From NCBI GenBank assembly GCA_903827245.1, contig CAIKHO010000070.1, positions 1 to 54,772 on the forward strand: 54,772 nt of DNA, written 5' to 3'. Positions 49,027 through 54,772 of this stretch are shown one piece after another. Below the pieces are notes generated by a model that did not search any database, had not been told where the DNA came from, and saw nothing but the letters and a program-made list of their open reading frames with translations. The stretch is from an uncultured Opitutia bacterium (GTDB lineage Bacteria > Verrucomicrobiota > Verrucomicrobiia > Opitutales > Opitutaceae). Position 1 is the stretch's first letter, and every line of letters starts with the position of its first letter. A program made the position numbers and the translations under genes.

Positions 49027-50427
49027 CTATTTCAGCTTAACGCGCAAAACCGCCGTTTCGCCGCCGCGACTGGCCAGGATGACGAATTCCGACCGGTCAC
49101 GGTCGGATTCGATCGCGGCCAGCTTGTTCACCGCGACGTCGAATGTCTTCACCTCCACCCCGTCGATCTCCTTGATCCAGTCGTCCGCGTGGAGGCCGGC
49201 GATGGCCACGGGACTGTTGGGCTTGACGAAGTGCGCCACCACGCCGGTCGACTCTCCGCTCTTCACCCGCAGGGCGACCGCATCGCCATAGACAAATTCC
49301 CGGACGGTCAGCCCGAGCCGGTCGAAATATTTCCGGCCTGCCTCGCGGATCAGCTTGGGCTCATCCCCGAGTTCCACCTTGACCTCGCTGCGCTCGGTGC
49401 CGCGCATGACGGTGACAGCCAGCAGATCGCCCGGCACCCGTTTTGCGAGTTCGCGATCAATGTAACTGACAACGACGCTGCCCGGCTTGAGACGCGGAAG
49501 CGGCCGTCCGTCGAGCGCGACAATGATGTCACGATCCTTCAAGCCGGCCTTCTCGGCCGGACTGCCCTCAAGCACTTCGCTGATGACCACGGCACCCTGC
49601 GAGTCCAGCTTCATGAATTGCGCGACCTCGGGATCAACAGGCTCCAGGCCATAAGCGCCCAACCAGGCCAAAGGACGTCCGCTGACATTTTTCGGGACCC
49701 GTCCGAGGTAAGGCAAAACCTCCTCCGCCAGATGGAACACGCTGCTCTCCTCGACATTCACGAGGATGACCGGCGATCCGCCGCGGTCCGGGCGCGAGAA
49801 CTGGAGGTAACTCTGCCCGAACGAACTCGTCGCCAAGCCGAGCAGCACGCCATCCCGGTTGAAAACCGGCAGTCCGGGCGCCGCAATTTCATGGAGCGCG
49901 ATGGCCGAACGCTGCGGCAACGACTGCAGCAGCCCAATCCTGGCGACCATGATGTAGGGGATGAAATCCTCGTCCTTGTTGCGCAGACCGATGCCCCAGA
50001 CTTCCTCGGCCAGGGCGGGGCCGGGAGCAGAGGCGCCATCCTTGGCGGCAAATGCCGTGATGGGCGTGAGCCCCGGGACCAGCTTCGCGTCGACCCGCAC
50101 GAAATGCCAGCCGGTGAGATTGTCCTGGCCGAGATACCGGCCCGGCACGCTGGCGGTCTCGCCCGCCAGATGCACCTTGAAATCCTTCAGCTGGTCGGGA
50201 GAAACGCGCGGATCCACCGCGGCCGAGGGCAGGATGATCGTGCCGTTGTTGTCGACGACCGTGCCATACGACAGGCCCGGCTGGCGGTCGGTCTCGGTCT
50301 CGACGTAGAACTCAACCGCCACCACGGACTTTACCCGCTCCGCCCAGAGCGCCGGGATATCCGCCGCACCGGGCAGGCGGCCGGCGGCCAGGCTGAGCGT
50401 GAGCAAAAGGCAGGAATAGAATTTCAT
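49027..50427 (-). CDS. HtrA-like periplasmic protein without a catalytic triad (pseudoprotease), two PDZ domains
   Basis: 466 residues with a signal peptide (KFYSCLLLTLSLAAGRLPGA). The N-terminal half aligns with the trypsin-like domain of the HtrA encoded just upstream, but TNAHV is replaced by PSAAV (A70 in place of catalytic His), and no GNSGGP serine site exists; the matching segment is IAAPGLPVFNRDG. Two PDZ domains follow (EPVDPEVAQFMKLDSQGAVV with EKAGLKDRDIIVALDGRPLP, and SPVAIAGLHADDWIKEIDGV). Inference: a regulatory or chaperone partner of the active HtrA. It overlaps htrA by four bases (ATGA) and is followed by ribE. Confidence 0.9.
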   Translation of the reverse strand: MKFYSCLLLTLSLAAGRLPGAADIPALWAERVKSVVAVEFYVETETDRQPGLSYGTVVDNNGTIILPSAAVDPRVSPDQLKDFKVHLAGETASVPGRYLGQDNLTGWHFVRVDAKLVPGLTPITAFAAKDGASAPGPALAEEVWGIGLRNKDEDFIPYIMVARIGLLQSLPQRSAIALHEIAAPGLPVFNRDGVLLGLATSSFGQSYLQFSRPDRGGSPVILVNVEESSVFHLAEEVLPYLGRVPKNVSGRPLAWLGAYGLEPVDPEVAQFMKLDSQGAVVISEVLEGSPAEKAGLKDRDIIVALDGRPLPRLKPGSVVVSYIDRELAKRVPGDLLAVTVMRGTERSEVKVELGDEPKLIREAGRKYFDRLGLTVREFVYGDAVALRVKSGESTGVVAHFVKPNSPVAIAGLHADDWIKEIDGVEVKTFDVAVNKLAAIESDRDRSEFVILASRGGETAVLRVKLK

Positions 50428-51767
50428 GGCTTGAGAATATAGAGCGAAACCCGGCGGGAACGCAGCGCCTCGAGCAACGTCGGCGCGGGCTTCGCCTCAT
50501 ACTCGGCGTAAGCGGCCTTCATGACTACCAGCGATCCGACGGGCTGCTGGTTGATCTTCATGATGACATCGCCGCGAGACAGCCCGGCGACATCGGCCGG
50601 AAATCCCGGCTGCACCCCGATCACCAGCACGCCGGTATCGTCGGAGAGCTGGTTTTCGCGGGCATAGCTGCGCGACACCTTGCGCACGCTGAGGCCCCAT
50701 TTTTCCAGCGCCCATTCCTCGCCGACCCGGCTTTCAAGCTTCTCGGTGACCACGGTGTAGTCGCGCGTGTCGGTCCCGCGCTTTACACTCAATTTCAGCG
50801 CCGAGCCCACCGGCTGGTTTGCAATGAGATTTTGAATCGGCGGCAACTGCTCGGGAAACCGTCCGTCGACCTTCTGGCCGTTGATCGCGAGCAGAATGTC
50901 GCCTCCGCGCAATCCGGCCCGGGCGGCCGGGGATCCGGGATCCACGCTGTTGATCAACACCCCGATATTGAGCGCCAAGGCGTAAAACCCCTCAAGATCG
51001 CGCAGCGGCCCCGGCCTCAGCCCGACGTAGCTGCGCGTGACAGCGCCATTGCGCACCAGGCCTTCGACAATGCGCTGGGCCGTGCTCGATGGGATGGCAA
51101 AGGCGAGATTGTCGGCCCCGATGTAACCGCGGGAGTTAATGCCGACGATTTTGCCGTCCTCGGTCACGAGCGGGCCGCCGGAATTTCCCGGATTGATCGC
51201 GGCGTCGGTCTGCAGCCAGGTGTTGAACGAGCCGGTTTCGTAGCCATCGACCCCGGTAAGGTCCTCAAAGGGACGGCTCGTGTTGGAGATGATGCCGCGC
51301 GTCACGGTGCGCGTCAGTCCGTAGGGCGTGCCGACGGCAAAGACAGTGTCTCCCGCGAGGAGCTTGTCGCTGTTGCCCAGTTCGGCGTGGGTGAACTTCA
51401 GGCCGCGCCGCTGCACCTCATCCAGGTTCAGGCGCAGCAACGCCAGGTCGGTCCAGTGGTCCCAGCCGATCAGCTTCGCGCCCACCACCTCGAGGCTCGC
51501 GAGGGTGATGTTGATTTCAACTGCGCGCGGGCTGGCCACGTGGGCGTTGGTCAGAATCAGGCCGTCGGCGGAAAGAATGACGCCCGATCCAATGCCCGCG
51601 GAGAAACGCCGGCTGCCCTCCTCGAAGGTGACCTCCCGCACGTCGATCCGCACCACGGAATCGAGCAGTTGGTTGAATCCGCGGCTCACGGCCGCCCGGA
51701 GCGGGACCTGAAGGCAGAGCAGTCCGAGTCCAAGCGCGAAGATTGACCGGCTAGATGAAAGGTTCAC
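50424..51767 (-). CDS. HtrA/DegP-type periplasmic serine protease with PDZ domains
   Basis: Periplasmic quality-control protease. The 447-residue protein has a signal peptide (RSIFALGLGLLCLQVPLRAA). The catalytic triad is complete: His76 in GLILTNAHVASPRAVEINI, Asp107 in DHWTDLALLRLN and Ser196 in TDAAINPGNSGGPLVTEDG. Two PDZ domains follow (SPAARAGLRGGDILLAING; then FPADVAGLSRGDVIMKINQQ). No ATG suits the start: GTG 51767 is used, with GTG 51782 (five codons upstream) as alternative. The frame is open to 53246 on the opposite strand of leuS, but that is a shadow. Divergent from leuS with only about 18 bases between starts, and followed by its inactive paralogue. Confidence 0.92.
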   Translation of the reverse strand: MNLSSSRSIFALGLGLLCLQVPLRAAVSRGFNQLLDSVVRIDVREVTFEEGSRRFSAGIGSGVILSADGLILTNAHVASPRAVEINITLASLEVVGAKLIGWDHWTDLALLRLNLDEVQRRGLKFTHAELGNSDKLLAGDTVFAVGTPYGLTRTVTRGIISNTSRPFEDLTGVDGYETGSFNTWLQTDAAINPGNSGGPLVTEDGKIVGINSRGYIGADNLAFAIPSSTAQRIVEGLVRNGAVTRSYVGLRPGPLRDLEGFYALALNIGVLINSVDPGSPAARAGLRGGDILLAINGQKVDGRFPEQLPPIQNLIANQPVGSALKLSVKRGTDTRDYTVVTEKLESRVGEEWALEKWGLSVRKVSRSYARENQLSDDTGVLVIGVQPGFPADVAGLSRGDVIMKINQQPVGSLVVMKAAYAEYEAKPAPTLLEALRSRRVSLYILKP

Positions 51768-51785
51768 AGTGGCGGGTTTCACACG

Positions 51786-54359
51786 ATGGCAACCAAGTGC
51801 AAAGACTACAACTTTCAAGAGATCGAGCCCCACTGGCAATCTTTCTGGGAGGAAAATCATTCGTTCCGGGCGGAAAACGCCTCGGTCAAGCCGAAGTACT
51901 ACGTGCTCGACATGTTTCCTTATCCGTCCGGGGCCGGGCTGCACATCGGACATCCGGAGGGATACACCGCGACGGATATCATTGCCCGCTATAAGCGCGC
52001 CAAGGGATTCAACGTGCTGCACCCCATCGGCTGGGACGCGTTCGGCCTGCCCGCCGAGCAGCACGCGGTAAAGACCGGCACGCACCCCGCGTCGAACACG
52101 CAGAACAACATCGCCACGTTCCGCCGGCAGATCAAGGCGCTCGGGTTTTCGTACGACTGGGAGCGCGAAATCGACACGACCGACCCCAAGTACTACCGGT
52201 GGACGCAGTGGATTTTCCTCCAGCTTTTCAAGCGCGGGCTGGCGTACGTCGATAAGCGCCCCGTCTGGTGGTGCCCCGAGTTGCGCACCGTGCTGGCCAA
52301 CGAGGAGATCGTTGACGGCAAGAGCGAGGTCGGCGGTTTTCCGGTCGAGCGGCGAAACCTGCGCCAATGGGTGCTGCGAATCACCGCCTATGCCGAGCGG
52401 CTGCTGGCCGACCTGAAGGACGTCGACTGGCCCGACTCGACCAAGCGCATGCAGGAGGCATGGATCGGGCGAAGCGAGGGGGCGGAGATCCTGTTCAAGC
52501 TGGAAAACCCGGCGCTCGGTGATCTGAAAATTTTCACCACCCGACCCGATACGCTGTTTGGCTGCACCTACATGGTGCTCGCGCCCGAGCATCCGCTGGT
52601 CGATGCCCTCACCCTGCCGGCGCAACGGGAAGCGGTCACGGCCTACCAAAAAAGGGCCGCGGGCAAGAGCGACCTCGAACGCACGGACCTCGCGAAGGAC
52701 AAGTCCGGCGTATTCACCGGCTCGTATGCAGTCAATCCGGTCAACGGCCAGCGCGTGCCGATCTGGATCGCGGACTACGTGCTCATGGGCTATGGGACCG
52801 GCGCCATCATGGCCGTGCCGGCCCACGACGAGCGCGACCACGAGTTCGCCGTCCGCTACTCGCTCCCGATCATCCAGGTGATCGAGGGTGATGATCTCAT
52901 CGCACCACTGCCCTATATCGGAGACGGCAAGCTGGTCCGTTCCGGCGAATACGATGGTCTCGCTTGGGCTGAGGCGAAACGCCGTATCACCGCGGACCTC
53001 GCTGAGCGCGGCGTCGGCCGGATGACCGTCAACTACAAGCTCCGCGACTGGCTCTTTTCCCGCCAGCGCTACTGGGGTGAACCCTTTCCCATCGTTTGGG
53101 TGAATGAAGCCGACTATCGCCGGGCTGCCGCTACGCGCACCGTGGATCTGCCGGCCGCACCCGTGACATTCACGGAAAACGGAGCCACTCACTACGCATT
53201 GCCCCTGCCCCAAGGTGGGCTGCCCTTGGAATTGCCGGAGGTGCAATCCTACCTGCCCAGTGGCAACGGCGAAAGTCCCCTGGCCAACGAGACCCAGTGG
53301 CTGGAAATCTGGTTCAATTTTGACACCGGCGCAGCCGTGCCGGCCTCACAGTCGTGCCCGGCGGGCCCGGCCTGGATACGCGGGCGACGCGAGACCAACA
53401 CCATGCCGCAATGGGCGGGCTCCTGCTGGTATTACCTTCGGTTCCTTGACCCTAAGAACACCACCGCGATCGCCTCGCCCGAGGCGCTGCGCTATTGGGG
53501 CACGCCCGACCTCTATGTCGGCGGCGCGGAACACGCCGTTTTGCATCTGCTCTACGCGCGGTTCTGGCACAAGGTGCTGTACGATCTTGGCGTCGTGCCG
53601 GGGCATGAACCCTTCGCGAAACTTTTCCATCAGGGCATCATCCTCGGCGAAGACGGCGAAAAAATGTCCAAGAGCCGCGGCAACGTGGTCAGTCCCGATA
53701 CGATCATTGCCTCGCATGGCACCGACACCCTGCGCCTCTACCTGATGTTTCTCGGCCCGCTTGAGGCAACAAAGCCGTGGAGCATGCAGCAAATCGAAGG
53801 CGTGCACCGGTTCCTCCAGAAAGTCTGGCGGCTTTGCCTGACTCCCGAAGGCACGGTCAATCCCCGGGTCATCACCGACGCGATGGAGCCCGCGGATCTG
53901 ACCAAGCTGTTACACCAGACGATCAGGAAGGTCGGCGACGACATCGAGGGGTTGCGGTTCAATACCGCGATCTCGCAGATGATGACCTTCATCAACGAGC
54001 TGCAAAAAGCTCCCGAAATCAGGCGCGGCACCTTGCTTTCCTTCCTGCAATTGCTGGCGCCATTTGCGCCGCATATCGCAGAAGAGCTTTGGTCCCGCCT
54101 CGGGGAATCCGGGTCGATTCAACTCGCTCCGTGGCCGGCATTTGATCCCGCCAAGCTCGCAACCACTGAGATGAAGCTCGTTTTTCAGGTTAATGGCAAA
54201 CACCGGGGCGATCAGCTTGTGCCAACGGGTCTGCCCCAGGATGAGGCCCTGGAACTCGCACGGCACCATCCCAAGGTCGCACCGTATCTCGACGGAAAAA
54301 TAATCAAGCGCGTGGTTTACGTACCGGGGAAAATCATCAACGTTGTCACAGAGCCGTAG
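51786..54359 (+). CDS. leuS: Leucyl-tRNA synthetase
   Basis: Charges tRNA-Leu with leucine. The 857-residue protein shows the class I signature FPYPSGAGLHIGHPEGYTAT (HIGH-type HIGH at GLHIGHPEG), a CP1 editing domain, the GTGAIMAVPAHDERDHEFA region of the editing site, and the KMSKS loop EDGEKMSKSRGNVVSPDTI. The C-terminal anticodon-binding and zinc-free domain are complete, ending LDGKIIKRVVYVPGKIINVV. ATG 51786 gives the normal N-terminus (KCKDYNFQEIEPHWQSFWE). The gene starts within 18 bases of the divergent htrA start, so its promoter must reach into htrA. Confidence 0.98.
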   Translation: MATKCKDYNFQEIEPHWQSFWEENHSFRAENASVKPKYYVLDMFPYPSGAGLHIGHPEGYTATDIIARYKRAKGFNVLHPIGWDAFGLPAEQHAVKTGTHPASNTQNNIATFRRQIKALGFSYDWEREIDTTDPKYYRWTQWIFLQLFKRGLAYVDKRPVWWCPELRTVLANEEIVDGKSEVGGFPVERRNLRQWVLRITAYAERLLADLKDVDWPDSTKRMQEAWIGRSEGAEILFKLENPALGDLKIFTTRPDTLFGCTYMVLAPEHPLVDALTLPAQREAVTAYQKRAAGKSDLERTDLAKDKSGVFTGSYAVNPVNGQRVPIWIADYVLMGYGTGAIMAVPAHDERDHEFAVRYSLPIIQVIEGDDLIAPLPYIGDGKLVRSGEYDGLAWAEAKRRITADLAERGVGRMTVNYKLRDWLFSRQRYWGEPFPIVWVNEADYRRAAATRTVDLPAAPVTFTENGATHYALPLPQGGLPLELPEVQSYLPSGNGESPLANETQWLEIWFNFDTGAAVPASQSCPAGPAWIRGRRETNTMPQWAGSCWYYLRFLDPKNTTAIASPEALRYWGTPDLYVGGAEHAVLHLLYARFWHKVLYDLGVVPGHEPFAKLFHQGIILGEDGEKMSKSRGNVVSPDTIIASHGTDTLRLYLMFLGPLEATKPWSMQQIEGVHRFLQKVWRLCLTPEGTVNPRVITDAMEPADLTKLLHQTIRKVGDDIEGLRFNTAISQMMTFINELQKAPEIRRGTLLSFLQLLAPFAPHIAEELWSRLGESGSIQLAPWPAFDPAKLATTEMKLVFQVNGKHRGDQLVPTGLPQDEALELARHHPKVAPYLDGKIIKRVVYVPGKIINVVTEP

Positions 54360-54375
54360 CCAAAAGCGCTTGCTT

Positions 54376-54397
54376 TTATAGGGTAAAACCCCTATAA
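54376..54397. promoter_or_regulatory. AT-rich inverted repeat downstream of leuS
   Basis: TTATAGGG-TAAAACC-CCTATAA-type palindrome (TATAGGG and CCCTATA) in the 84-base gap before the last gene. It may be a weak leuS terminator or an operator for the next gene. Confidence 0.35.
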
Positions 54398-54443
54398 GTG
54401 CCTTTACTCAAACGCTCCCGAGGCCACCAATATAATTAAAAAC

Positions 54444-54698
54444 ATGAAATCCAATATCTTACACAGGCATCATCCCCTTTTGGGCCTGCCACTGGTTGTT
54501 GCGATGCTGGTTTTGGCCAGTGTGCCGTTTGGGGCTTTTGGAGCTACAGGGAAGAAAAATCCCACCAGCAAGCTTTTCGTTTCTGACGTGGAGGGTTTGG
54601 CCGAGATCGATACCGGGGAAAAAATCGAGGAGCTGGAGAAAAAGTCCGTGCATACTGAGGTGGACCCCGTCCGTTGGACAGCGGATCGGGTAAATTAA
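54444..54698 (+). CDS. Small exported protein of unknown function (84 residues)
   Basis: The frame starts MKSNILHRHHPLL, then a hydrophobic core (LGLPLVVAMLVLASVPFGAF), likely cut after GAFGA, leaving about 50 residues (KLFVSDVEGLAEIDTGEKIE, then LEKKSVHTEVDP and onward). The mature part is polar and helical, with a Lys/Glu-rich middle. A perfect TATAAT at 54431-54436 lies just 8 bases before the ATG, so the promoter would give a nearly leaderless mRNA; alternatively the true promoter is elsewhere. Similar small exported proteins often begin an operon, but the window ends here. Function unknown. Confidence 0.75.
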   Translation: MKSNILHRHHPLLGLPLVVAMLVLASVPFGAFGATGKKNPTSKLFVSDVEGLAEIDTGEKIEELEKKSVHTEVDPVRWTADRVN

Positions 54699-54722
54699 GT
54701 TAGATTTAAGGGAGGGGGTGCA

Positions 54723-54747
54723 GGGGGAGGGGCGAAGCTCCTCCCCC
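54723..54747 (+). terminator. GC-rich hairpin at the window end
   Basis: GGGGGAGG and CCTCCCCC arms around GGCGAAGCT. It has no T run, so it may be a terminator-like or a different element. Confidence 0.3.
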
Positions 54748-54772
54748 GCTCCCCGTTTGAGTTGGTGGGAGG

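Noticed and set aside
51768-53246. Upstream extension of the htrA frame to 940 residues
   Set aside because: The extra 490 residues lie wholly opposite leuS, and the signal peptide begins only at GTG 51767 (or 51782), so it is not part of HtrA.

Overview
The window looks like a chromosomal segment of a Gram-negative, high-GC member of Verrucomicrobiota, most likely Opitutaceae. This placement is an inference. It rests on the high GC content, a lipid A kinase (LpxK), menaquinone genes, three rhamnogalacturonan-lyase paralogues of a plant-polysaccharide degrader, a papain-like protease with an SHD1-like N-terminal module, and many intergenic palindromes. No rRNA, CRISPR array, intact transposase or prophage was seen.

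Layout. 1-7.2 kb holds amino-acid and housekeeping genes: trpE, a short RpoD/RpoS-type sigma factor, the scpB-pheA pair on the minus strand, and ilvD. 7.2-14.9 kb is the most accessory-looking part: a truncated metallophosphoesterase remnant followed by three tandem secreted PL4-type rhamnogalacturonan lyases. The first two are a duplicated unit that includes flanking DNA. 15-26 kb holds pgi, a 56-residue lipoprotein, rsmI, a Ppx/GppA phosphatase, an RluD-type pseudouridine synthase, adenosine deaminase, an M29 aminopeptidase, lpxK and a class V aminotransferase. 26-36 kb holds topB (with C-terminal repeats instead of zinc fingers), a membrane-anchored Gly/Gln-rich protein, class II fructose-bisphosphate aldolase, a secreted cysteine protease and a large secreted protein of unknown function. 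35.5-39.3 kb holds menB and menA on either side of kup. 39.6-42.4 kb is a compact minus-strand operon (acylphosphatase, ABC ATPase, ABC permease, TPR-like membrane protein). 42.5-44.1 kb has an acidic conserved-looking protein, tRNA-Ser(GCU) and a decayed tyrosine integrase beside that tRNA. 44.1-54.7 kb holds ahcY and metK, an HPt protein, a four-gene minus-strand operon (htrA, a protease-dead htrA paralogue, ribE, family 4 uracil-DNA glycosylase), divergent leuS, and a small exported protein.

How the genes work together. MetK makes S-adenosylmethionine and AhcY removes the S-adenosylhomocysteine left by methylation; adenosine deaminase can remove the adenosine that AhcY releases. TrpE and PheA draw from chorismate, as the menaquinone pathway (MenB, MenA) does. 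The PL4 lyases, and possibly the unknown secreted protein, point to pectin rhamnogalacturonan-I use.

The most unusual layer is between the genes. At least ten families of imperfect palindromes (named A to K here) fill nearly every gap. Two cases look nested: one palindrome sits between the separated arms of another. One pair (family C) has conserved flanks but an inverted loop. These elements, the integrase remnant, the metallophosphoesterase stub and the protease/pseudoprotease pair are the main points worth a second look. All family and function calls come from reading motifs; no database search was run.
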